Assembly: GCA_024276805.1 (NCBI GenBank)
Contig: JAJRWJ010000093.1
Span: 1-7,053 of the forward strand
DNA: 7,053 nucleotides
Source of the DNA: Gammaproteobacteria bacterium
GTDB taxonomy: Bacteria; Pseudomonadota; Gammaproteobacteria; Methylococcales; Methylomonadaceae
Direction: 5' to 3'
The stretch's first letter is position 1. Every line of letters begins with the position of its first letter. The notes under the pieces were generated by a model, which was given only the letters and a program-made list of their open reading frames with translations, was not told where the DNA came from and did not search any database. Both the position numbers and the translations under genes were made by a program. Shown here piece after piece: positions 1 through 6,976 of the stretch.

Positions 1-2256
1 CGCCAACTGGCCCGACGTGATCACCGAGGTGCCTCCACGCAGAATATCCACCTCAACAGAAGATATATCGCTCTTGCGTTTTTTATTGATCCGAACAACA
101 GGGATCACCACCTCCTGAAGTGAGGCGCCACCATGGACAAACCGGCTTCCTGCCCCCTTGATGCGCAGCCTGTTGATCGATTTCGGGATGTGCACTTCCA
201 TACTGCCGGTCAGGCCCAGCTCTGCCGATTTGAATTTCTTAAGTTCCGGCGCATGCTGCAATCCTGTTCCCAGCACAAAGCGCCGGTTGCGGAACAATAT
301 CTGCTCACCTTCTACAGTCGCGCCTGAAAAATCACTCTCATCCAGAATCCGGTTCTGATAAATAAATCCATGATCCGATGTCAATAGCAGATTGCTGGCA
401 TTGGCGCTGGCCAGCTTTTTGATAATCTTGACCAGTTCCTGGAGGGTATCCTCAACCGCATCAAACACCCGTTCCTCCGAATCCCTGGAATCCCCGGTCT
501 TGTCAATGATGTTGTGATAGATGTACACCACATCGTGATCACGAACCAATGCGCGGCAATCGTCCCGATTAAGGGCCATCAATTCTTCTGCCCGAAGCGC
601 TGTTCCACGCTGCTTTATCGCCTGATCGAGGATCTTGATCCGATTGGCTGTTCCCTGCGAACTCTGCCCGTCAACATTCACCGCACCGGTATCATTGTCG
701 GCAAGTTCCACGGTTTTATTCGGTAATAATGCAGCCATGCCCAGTTGCGTGTAGCTAGGCAACATGGAAAGCGCCGGCTCAAGGCTGGCGTCAAAGCGGT
801 CTTCCTGTCGAATCAGGCTCAGCAATTCATCGCCAATTTCATAGCGCAAGGCATCCGAGATGATCACATAAACCTTTTTTTCCTTATTCAAAAAGGGTTG
901 AACACAGCGCTGAAAGAAGTCCTTTTGCAGCAGCACCGGAGGTGCGACCCATCGGTTGGCGGCATCGACATAACCCTGCCATCGATCATTCAGCTTCAGC
1001 AGATAATTGTTTGAATACAAGTTTTCAATCTGCTCGGTTAATGCCCCCATCAGGGTTGACTGTCCTGAGCGGCGGACATGGTACACAACCTTCCGGTAGA
1101 GCTGATCGAGCCGGAACCATGAATGGGAATAACGTTCAATGCCGTCGGCCATGGAGGCCATTTCCAATGTGGCCTCATCGAGGAGTTGAACAAACTGCGC
1201 CGCATAGTCCACCGCCTCGTAGAGATGCCGGAAGTCCTGATACCAGTGCCCCTGGCGTCGCTGGCGCACCCAAAGCGCCACGTCACCGGTGGAGACCGTC
1301 CGATCCACCACATGTCGAACCAGCTCACTAATGATCTTCTGATCAATCAACCGGAAATAATCCAGATCAATCAGCGCACGGAAATCCCTGCTGTTGAGAT
1401 CCTGCTCGATACCGAGCAGATCCGCACACTCATCAGAGAGGGATTCAAAGGAAGCCTCATACTGACGGCTGTCCTTCCATCTCCTCAGAAACACCAGTGC
1501 ATCGCCAGTTAAAGAAGGAACCACGAATGAACACGAATTGACACGAATGTTTTCTTTCGTATCAAGGTATTGGAAATAGCAGTATTTGAAAAGTGTTATT
1601 GCAAAGTCACGAACGCTTGGTTCAGACGACTCATAGCCATAGGTTCGCTTCACCTGTTCCCAAAAATAACCTTCCAGATTACAGCGCTTGATTAACTTTA
1701 ATCTGTTTCCATCTTCGTGTTCATTCGTGTCCATTCGTGGTTCGTTTTCAGATAACTCCGCCAGCAGACTCTCCAGCACCGTATCCAGTCTGGGTTCCGC
1801 TCCTGTACAAACAGCCAGCATCTTCAGCCGGACCATCCCGGGGGTATCATCGGGCTTCAGCAGGCGTTTCAGACTATCCTTGCGCTTGACTGCTTTAAAG
1901 AACTCCTCATGGGCCTGTACCACATCGGCAAACTCAAGACCCAGCTCAAGCTCGCTCAACCATAGCCCGACCTGGTCGGTACGAAACTCACCCTGTGCAA
2001 GCTGCACATCCAGCAGCCAGTTATCAAGGTATTCAGGCTGCGGCCCTTCTCGATAGAGCAGAAACTTCTGATCCGGTTTCTCACGCAGCAAGCGATATTT
2101 TACACCGAACTCGTTGTTGGCAAGCTCCAGTTTCTCGATTCCCGGCAGCTCAAGCGCTTCAAAATCGCTACGCAACTCCTTTTTTGCGTCATACCAGAAG
2201 ATGATACGGTGGCGCTCGAAGAGTTTGGTCAGGGCCTGGGCGATGCGGTCATTCAT
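1..2256 (-). CDS. pglZ: BREX type 1 phosphatase-domain protein PglZ (C terminus cut by window edge)
   Basis: 752 codons are open from the ATG at 2256 to the left edge without a stop, so the C terminus (perhaps the last tenth, judged from the usual length of about 830 aa) is outside. PglZ is a core BREX protein with an alkaline-phosphatase-like fold, needed for phage exclusion and host modification; its substrate is not established. Visible family marks are the N-terminal MNDRIAQALTKLF followed by FWYD (residues 20-23), ISDALRYEIGDE (466-477, metal-binding Asp468), LPSYTQLGMAALLP (499-512, expected nucleophile near Thr503), YHNIID (580-585) and TSDHGF (626-631, Asp628/His629). Residues 172-184 and 234-247 are encoded by two arms of a palindromic repeat and look foreign to the family. 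The start is preceded by AAAGAG, 8 nt upstream. It lies 124 bp after herA, and brxL would be expected next. Family assignment is firm; the effect of the inserted peptides is unknown. Confidence 0.95.
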   Translation of the reverse strand, partial: MNDRIAQALTKLFERHRIIFWYDAKKELRSDFEALELPGIEKLELANNEFGVKYRLLREKPDQKFLLYREGPQPEYLDNWLLDVQLAQGEFRTDQVGLWLSELELGLEFADVVQAHEEFFKAVKRKDSLKRLLKPDDTPGMVRLKMLAVCTGAEPRLDTVLESLLAELSENEPRMDTNEHEDGNRLKLIKRCNLEGYFWEQVKRTYGYESSEPSVRDFAITLFKYCYFQYLDTKENIRVNSCSFVVPSLTGDALVFLRRWKDSRQYEASFESLSDECADLLGIEQDLNSRDFRALIDLDYFRLIDQKIISELVRHVVDRTVSTGDVALWVRQRRQGHWYQDFRHLYEAVDYAAQFVQLLDEATLEMASMADGIERYSHSWFRLDQLYRKVVYHVRRSGQSTLMGALTEQIENLYSNNYLLKLNDRWQGYVDAANRWVAPPVLLQKDFFQRCVQPFLNKEKKVYVIISDALRYEIGDELLSLIRQEDRFDASLEPALSMLPSYTQLGMAALLPNKTVELADNDTGAVNVDGQSSQGTANRIKILDQAIKQRGTALRAEELMALNRDDCRALVRDHDVVYIYHNIIDKTGDSRDSEERVFDAVEDTLQELVKIIKKLASANASNLLLTSDHGFIYQNRILDESDFSGATVEGEQILFRNRRFVLGTGLQHAPELKKFKSAELGLTGSMEVHIPKSINRLRIKGAGSRFVHGGASLQEVVIPVVRINKKRKSDISSVEVDILRGGTSVITSGQLA
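1518..1557 (-). repeat. Separated right arm of the palindromic repeat, in frame in pglZ
   Basis: These 40 bp match 6404-6443 of the intact pglX copy at 39 of 40 positions (the single difference is at 1545 versus 6431). Homology stops at the centre of the element. Read with the gene it encodes residues 234-247 of PglZ (KENIRVNSCSFVVP), directly before the native-looking SLTGDALVFLRRW. The complementary arm does not follow directly; it lies at 1711-1743. Confidence 0.92.
1711..1743 (-). repeat. Separated left arm of the palindromic repeat, in frame in pglZ
   Basis: These 33 bp match 6450-6482 of the intact pglX copy at 29 of 33 positions, in the same orientation. In PglZ they encode EPRMDTNEHED (residues 172-182), following native LLAELSEN. 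The distance to the other arm is 153 bp, compared with 6 bp in the intact copy at 6404-6482. Confidence 0.9.
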
Positions 2257-2294
2257 GCTGATAACTCTTTTGCACCTCGAAATGGGCGAATATC

Positions 2295-2325
2295 GCGAAA
2301 GAATTCATAAAAAAGCCTTCTTCGC
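2295..2325. other. Imperfect inverted repeat upstream of pglZ
   Basis: GCGAAAGAA (2295-2303) and TTCTTCGC (2318-2325) can pair with one bulged base around a 14-nt loop, within the pglZ leader. It could be a weak attenuating hairpin, a protein-binding site or chance. It lacks the GC-rich stem and T-run that would make it a convincing terminator for the minus-strand genes. Confidence 0.2.
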
Positions 2326-2333
2326 ATAACCAA

Positions 2334-2362
2334 CAAATAGTTGAACGGGATTTTCCTGTGAA
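2334..2362 (-). promoter_or_regulatory. Weak candidate promoter for pglZ
   Basis: In the 124-bp gap between herA and pglZ the minus strand holds TTCACA (2362-2357, five of six to the -35 consensus), then 17 nt, then TATTTG (2339-2334, a poor -10). This would leave a leader of about 70 nt before the pglZ ATG. It is the only long gap in the otherwise overlapping gene run, which makes a separate promoter plausible. The -10 match is weak and the call is tentative. Confidence 0.2.
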
Positions 2363-2380
2363 TTTTATATACTTCACAAT

Positions 2381-4450
2381 TCATTCCTGTCCATCTGTAT
2401 CTTTTTGCTTCTCAGTTGTTAGCTGCTGCCAATCATCTGAAATCACCTTCCAATCTACATCACGTTCTACTTTACCCGTCCATACACGCCAGAAATCCGG
2501 ATCATCGGATTTCGGACGCTGTTCTTCAGGCAGATGATTCATCTGCACCAAAACAGGTAACTCAGCGGCCCAACCTAGTAAAATAGCGTGTCGTGCGGGG
2601 AGAGAGGGTAAATCTCGTAAAAGTCCACGCAAGTTATCAGGTACCAGTTTATGGACTAATTCCTGATCCTTGTCATTGCTGATGCGGTGCAGTAGATAAC
2701 TGTTGCACTGGGAAAGCACCGTGGGGGAGAGCTCGCTAGGCCGCTGGGACGATAGCAATAGCCCCAGGCCGAATTTGCGTCCTTCTCGGGCTATTTTTTC
2801 AAAGACCTGACAACAAATGGATGCAGTATTCTGGTTTTCGGCATCTTCTTTGTAGCGTTTGATAAAGGTATGCGCCTCCTCCATAACCAGTACAGTAGGC
2901 AAGACCTTACCCTGATTCAGCTTGCGATAACGCTGCAAGGATTCCAGTGTCATGCGAGCGATAACTGCGGTAATCAGGTGTACAACTTCGGCGGGAACAA
3001 GTGACAGATCGATAATAGTAATAGAACCATTCGATGTCTGATTGTCACCAAGGTATTCTGTGAACCATTGATCCAGGGTAATATCTGCGTTATTACTAAT
3101 GATTGACTTCATTCGGTTATCGGAAAGCAATGTTCGAATCCTAATCAGCATTGTTTCAACATATTCAGAAACATTTAACCACTCGGCATTTGCTTCAACA
3201 CTTCGTAACAATTGATCTCCGCTAAACACTCTCGGTATGTCGGCATCTATAGGTAAAACGTCTGTATCACTCCCTCCAAACTGTTCGTGGGTAGCCTTGG
3301 CGATGCCTAAGAAATCATCAACCTCTTGCCGTGTAAAATCATACTGAGGGTACTGCCCCGTGCGGTTGTTTTCGAATTCTTCAATTTTTTGCTTTAGCAA
3401 AGCTAATGAATCATTTTCGCCCTGATTAAAAGAATCATCTTCGCAAAGTCCTTCTTTCCATAATCTTATTTTTTCAAAAAAGTTCTTGGGATGTGGAAAC
3501 TGTGCCCATGGTCGCCCCGCATTTTTTTCAATTTGAATCACGCTGACAAGCGTACGCAAAAATCGGCGCATTTCATGGCTTGGTGTTATGACTGAACTCA
3601 TGCTGCCATCACGTACAGAGCGAAGCGCTTGTATTAATGTAGGGCGCTGTGTTCTTCCACTCGCTTGCGTAAACGCACACCATTCAGCACTATTCCATAA
3701 CCACAATGGCACTTGAAGCTGCTGTTTATCCTCATCCGATTTAACGGAAAACACCTTTACCTTGTCCATATCTTCAAAGGTGTTAGCATATTCCCCATTA
3801 GGGTCGAGGATAATAAATCGCGCATTAGGGTCTTTTTGGGCCTCTGCTCTAGCCGCTTCTAATGACCAGCGAATCAAACCGGCAACCGAGCAGGATTTAC
3901 CACTGCCGGTATTGCCCAGCACGGCCAGGTGTCGCCCGAACAAGCGATCAGGATCAACCCGAACTTCAGCGTTGGCCGCCAACGGGCTGGTGCCAATTTT
4001 GACATGGCGATTTTCACCGGACTCAATAATCGCTTTAAGCTGTACCTGAGTTGGCAATAAAACGGGAGTACCTATAGCAGGAAAGGCTTCTACACCACGG
4101 GTAAACGCATAGTGACCATTGTTTTCCTGACTCAAACCACCGAGTGGGTTTAGGCTCATTTTCCGCAGGGGATATGGAAGGTCGATTAAACCAAAATCTT
4201 GCATCCCCTTGCGCTTGGGGTATTGCGAGTGCTCAATGGTTATCCATTCTACCTGTGCTACCAAATAGCTATTATCAGCGGGAATCAGTACATAACCATT
4301 AATGCGAGGAAATGGTCGTGCAGTGCCGGTATTCAGTGCGACAGTATCGGGTGCTTCAATATCCAGTTGCACCTTGATTTCATCGGGCGAAACAAAATGC
4401 ACGCTGCCAATACGCAAAGATTCTGCATACGCCATGGGGGAATAGCTCAT
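2381..4450 (-). CDS. herA: HerA-type hexameric ATPase/helicase of a Sir2-HerA defence system
   Basis: A complete 689-aa protein of the HerA/FtsK P-loop superfamily (DUF87 type). Residues about 10-95 resemble the N-terminal HAS-barrel. Walker A is GNTGSGKS (179-186), with FIILDPNGEY following at 212-221. Walker B is VLVMEEAH (520-527), and SSQRPSELS (567-575) carries the likely sensor and arginine residues (Arg570). The segment between about 310 and 460 is a family-specific insertion that I cannot assign. In published Sir2-HerA systems the ATPase forms a hexamer that assembles with SIR2 and is required for defence; the same role is inferred here. The start ATG overlaps the sir2 stop in ATGA, with GGGGA 6 nt upstream as a ribosome site, so translation is probably coupled. 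A different BREX ATPase (BrxC) is unlikely: BrxC is much longer and is not encoded between pglX and pglZ. Some stretches are very AT-rich (about 28% GC at 3421-3480). Confidence 0.94.
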   Translation of the reverse strand: MSYSPMAYAESLRIGSVHFVSPDEIKVQLDIEAPDTVALNTGTARPFPRINGYVLIPADNSYLVAQVEWITIEHSQYPKRKGMQDFGLIDLPYPLRKMSLNPLGGLSQENNGHYAFTRGVEAFPAIGTPVLLPTQVQLKAIIESGENRHVKIGTSPLAANAEVRVDPDRLFGRHLAVLGNTGSGKSCSVAGLIRWSLEAARAEAQKDPNARFIILDPNGEYANTFEDMDKVKVFSVKSDEDKQQLQVPLWLWNSAEWCAFTQASGRTQRPTLIQALRSVRDGSMSSVITPSHEMRRFLRTLVSVIQIEKNAGRPWAQFPHPKNFFEKIRLWKEGLCEDDSFNQGENDSLALLKQKIEEFENNRTGQYPQYDFTRQEVDDFLGIAKATHEQFGGSDTDVLPIDADIPRVFSGDQLLRSVEANAEWLNVSEYVETMLIRIRTLLSDNRMKSIISNNADITLDQWFTEYLGDNQTSNGSITIIDLSLVPAEVVHLITAVIARMTLESLQRYRKLNQGKVLPTVLVMEEAHTFIKRYKEDAENQNTASICCQVFEKIAREGRKFGLGLLLSSQRPSELSPTVLSQCNSYLLHRISNDKDQELVHKLVPDNLRGLLRDLPSLPARHAILLGWAAELPVLVQMNHLPEEQRPKSDDPDFWRVWTGKVERDVDWKVISDDWQQLTTEKQKDTDGQE

Positions 4451-4462
4451 AGATCATCCCCA
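4447..4462 (-). promoter_or_regulatory. Coupled stop/start and ribosome site for herA
   Basis: The sir2 stop and herA start share ATGA (4450-4447). GGGGA lies 6 nt before the ATG, inside the end of sir2. The arrangement fits translational coupling and roughly matched production of the two partners. Confidence 0.6.
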
Positions 4463-5811
4463 TGCGATTCAGCCATTTTTTGCCTAGGGTCTGCACCCAT
4501 ACGCCTTTTGAGCAACTCCCCCATGCGGAATGTTGTTTTATCAATGGCCGCTTTGGGTAAAAAGTGCTCGGTGAGTGTGGCCAAATCGGAGAGTTCGGGG
4601 CCAATCAGCAAGCTGACTTGTGATGGCCGCCCCAGTGACTCGTACATTTTCATAATGCGAGCCAGTGGATCACTGTAAGAAATAATAACCAAATGGGTGG
4701 AGGGAATGGTCAGCATATCGCGAATGATGCGATTGATATGTTCATCACCAAAACTGTACCCGTAAGTCACCAGCGTGCTATTTGGGCGACAAATCGCAGC
4801 GGCAAGATCCCGAAACAACTCAACATAAGGGTAGTCAGCGGTTTCACGATCTTTAGCCGAATTGGGATAGATCATCAACTGGTGGCAGGTCACAGATTTC
4901 AAGCCTGGAGCTTGTAGGTAGGGATCGATTTTATCTGCTCCAAAAGGCAAACCAAAGCGACGAATGTCATCATCTACCTGAGCCCAGTCCAAGGAACCAT
5001 GCAGTTTGGTAAAGCGGGCAACCCCTTCCAGATAACGAGGCTCACCACGGATCCCTGGCGGGTTATAGTGCATGTCCAAATCAAGTCGCGAAGAACGAAA
5101 CAAGGGAGTCAAATTTCCCACGAAGCGATCCAGTAGGTGCAGGCCCGCCAGTTCAGCACCTGCCTCGATCAAGCGGTCGTAATTGGTGGTAAAGATATTC
5201 AGCCGGTCACGGGTACCGGTGCGGCTGGCAAAACTCATCAAAAAGGTCACAAGCGTATTGAATGCCTGCTCCCGTTTTTCGGGTTCAGCCACTGCGATGT
5301 TAGTTTCACTTTGCAGTATAGAGCTTGCGAAGTCGTCAAGAGTACGGACTATTTTTTCTCTTAAATTATTGGCTTTTTCATCGTCAAGAATTTCCAGTCC
5401 GCGAAGCAATTCATTGGCAATGCGCAACTGATCCTCGAGGTTGCCGTTTTTTCTTCCCGCTTTTTTTGCCGAATCATTGGCTTTTTCAGTGATGCGATCT
5501 GCATAATCTTCTGGCCATTCAACAGGATCCATACCGGCCGCACCGTTTCCATCTGCTAAATAGTGAATCGCATGAGTTAAACCTGAACCTGCCAGTAAAG
5601 ACAAATGCTCCGATTGAAATAATGCCGTTAACCAGGGTTCGATTCGGGAGCGCAATGCTTTTACGTCAAACTCCTCACCGTTGCTTACCCAGGATGCAGA
5701 CGAATCATCGGACAGTTTGAAGCAACCTTCTTTGTCATTTACTGCTTCAAACTCTACTGGATGGTGATCATCTTGAGTTTTAACAATATTATTGTGTTTT
5801 TCGTAGCTCAT
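4447..5811 (-). CDS. sir2: SIR2-domain NADase of a Sir2-HerA defence system
   Basis: A complete 454-aa protein of the prokaryotic SIR2-like defence family. Visible NAD-pocket motifs are LLAGSGLTHAI (72-82, nucleotide-binding loop), FTTNYDRLIE (207-216, catalytic Asn210), TKLHGSLDW (268-276, catalytic His271) and YGYSFGDEHIN (350-360). A helical insertion fills about 100-200. The zinc-binding cysteine pairs of classical sirtuin deacetylases are not seen, which fits an NAD+-hydrolysing effector rather than a deacetylase. In characterised SIR2/HerA systems the SIR2 protein degrades NAD+ after phage infection and works in a complex with HerA; that role is inferred from the pairing with the next gene. 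The first 50 residues are acidic and show no recognised motif. The start codon overlaps the pglX stop in ATGA (5808-5811) and the stop overlaps the herA start, so the three genes read as one translationally coupled run. Both catalytic residues are present, so the enzyme looks intact. Confidence 0.94.
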   Translation of the reverse strand: MSYEKHNNIVKTQDDHHPVEFEAVNDKEGCFKLSDDSSASWVSNGEEFDVKALRSRIEPWLTALFQSEHLSLLAGSGLTHAIHYLADGNGAAGMDPVEWPEDYADRITEKANDSAKKAGRKNGNLEDQLRIANELLRGLEILDDEKANNLREKIVRTLDDFASSILQSETNIAVAEPEKREQAFNTLVTFLMSFASRTGTRDRLNIFTTNYDRLIEAGAELAGLHLLDRFVGNLTPLFRSSRLDLDMHYNPPGIRGEPRYLEGVARFTKLHGSLDWAQVDDDIRRFGLPFGADKIDPYLQAPGLKSVTCHQLMIYPNSAKDRETADYPYVELFRDLAAAICRPNSTLVTYGYSFGDEHINRIIRDMLTIPSTHLVIISYSDPLARIMKMYESLGRPSQVSLLIGPELSDLATLTEHFLPKAAIDKTTFRMGELLKRRMGADPRQKMAESHGDDL

Positions 5812-6403
5812 CGGCTCAATCCCGGTATTTTCTTTAATGCTTTACCAAACTTGTTGTAATTCACTTTCACGCCATCATCGAGGTCGATTTCCACTTGTTC
5901 GGTGGCCAGCGGGTAAAGCACGTCACGTTCGTACTCCTCCAGCTCGGCGATCATCTTGTTGATTTTCTCGATCTCCTTCAGAGCCCTGGTTTTTTCTCCC
6001 TGAGTGGCGCTCGCGCTGATACTGACAGCTTCCAGGTGATCCTTGCGGGAGGCGAGCTTGGCGCGGAACTCGCGCAGGTAATCATTGAGCACCACGCTGA
6101 CGGTATCCGGGCGGTAGCGGTGCATGTAGATCAGGGCATTGAAGCTGCCTTTGGGGCTGGAAAACAGCCAGTAGATGGGGCGTTTCTTGTAGCGTTTTAC
6201 ATGGTCGTTGAAAAAATCCTTAAGGAAGTACTTGCGGATATTCTTGCCAATGGCCTGCTCAATAAATTCAAGGTTTTCTTCATAATGCTCTTCACCAAAT
6301 GTCACTCGCAGGAACTTGTAGAAACGTTCCGTGATGTCATCGGTGAACCAGTTGCCATCGAGCATCGGAATCACATTATCATCGTCTGCCGGGAAAGCAT
6401 TTT

Positions 6404-6482
6404 GAACCACGAATGAACACGAATTGACACTAATGTTTTCTTTGTTTTTACCTTCGTGTGTATTCGTGTCTATTCGTGGTTC
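6404..6482 (-). repeat. Intact palindromic repeat, 79 bp, inserted in frame in pglX
   Basis: The unit begins GAACCACGAAT and ends with its complement ATTCGTGGTTC. Each arm is built of three imperfect 10-bp units of the form ACACGAATNN. The arms pair imperfectly around a short T-rich (plus strand) centre. Read with the gene, it encodes pglX-frame residues 168-194, starting EPRIDTN and ending NSCSFVVQ, between GETIEDYYKKLQ and NAFPADDDN, both of which look like native PglX. Its length is 3n+1. No convincing target duplication is seen at its borders. It is the best-preserved copy in the window. Confidence 0.93.
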
Positions 6483-6655
6483 CTGTAGTTTTTTGTAGTA
6501 ATCTTCGATGGTCTCACCCTGATTGGCCAGGATCAGCCCCGGCTTTTCCAGCGCATAGCGGCCGAACATGCAGCCCACGGCATAGGAAATAAACTCCTTC
6601 ATGGTGTCGGCCAACAGTTTGGCTTCCCGTTCTTCGTCTATCGGGAAGTTTTTTT

Positions 6656-6731
6656 GAACCACAGATGAACACGGATTAACACAGATATTGTTTTCTTTTT
6701 CTTCGTGTTTATTGGTGTCTATTCGTGGTTC
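6656..6731 (-). repeat. Palindromic repeat, 76 bp, with arms of two subtypes, inserted in frame in pglX
   Basis: Same architecture and orientation as the 6404-6482 copy, encoding residues 85-110 of the pglX frame (starting EPRIDTN, ending NPCSSVVQ). On the plus strand the left arm is of a CAGAT/GGATT subtype (CCACAGATGA, ACACGGATTA, ACACAGATAT), while the right arm is of the ATTCGTG subtype. It is flanked by runs of seven and six T, a possible target-site duplication or a preferred target. It lies between native segments ending NPYYRYGKK and starting KNFPIDEER. Confidence 0.9.
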
Positions 6732-6960
6732 TTTTTTGCCATAACGATAGTATGGATTGCAGGTCAGGGTGATTTCACTGATCGGCATCTCGGGCGCCAG
6801 CTCATCTTGGAGGCCATAGGCATCAATAAAGATGCGGTTGTTTTCTTCCTCCAGACGCTGCATCTCCAGCGTCATCTCCCGCCAGTGGGCGCGGAGCTTC
6901 TGGTAGGTAGCCCTGCCTTTTACCCATAAATAATATCTGGACAAAACGATGCGTTTGCTG

Positions 6961-6976
6961 CATGCTTCACAGCATG
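6961..6976. repeat. Perfect short inverted repeat over the transposase start
   Basis: CATGCT and AGCATG form a 6-bp stem around a 4-nt loop (TCAC). The ATG at 6974 is the last three bases of the stem. On the transposase mRNA this could mask the start codon; as DNA it could be part of a subterminal binding site of the insertion sequence. Short enough to be chance. Confidence 0.3.

Noticed and set aside
942..1512. Two overlapping plus-strand frames and a minus-strand frame (1050-1346) inside pglZ
   Set aside because: The pglZ frame is continuous through the whole region with conserved motifs on both sides, so these are out-of-frame shadows.
1518..1743. Frameshift or stop in pglZ at the repeat arms
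   Set aside because: The frame was followed codon by codon from 2256 to 1 with no stop; the arms are in frame.
2295..2325. Rho-independent terminator after herA
   Set aside because: The hairpin is imperfect and AT-containing, with no T-run after it on the minus strand at the right spacing.
2381..4450. herA gene being BrxC, the BREX ATPase
   Set aside because: BrxC is about 1200 aa and lies upstream of pglX; this protein has a HAS-barrel-like start and HerA-type Walker motifs and is paired with sir2.
4199..4678. Plus-strand open frame of 159 codons across the herA/sir2 junction
   Set aside because: Antisense to two genes with clear motifs, and the protein has no domain-like pattern.
5895..6416. 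Plus-strand open frame of 173 codons opposite pglX
   Set aside because: It lies fully antisense to well-conserved PglX sequence and shows no recognisable family; it is a shadow of the real gene.
1518..6731. CRISPR array made of the repeated CACGAAT units
   Set aside because: The units are 10 bp and contiguous, there are no spacers of regular length, the elements are scattered in coding sequence, and no cas genes are present.
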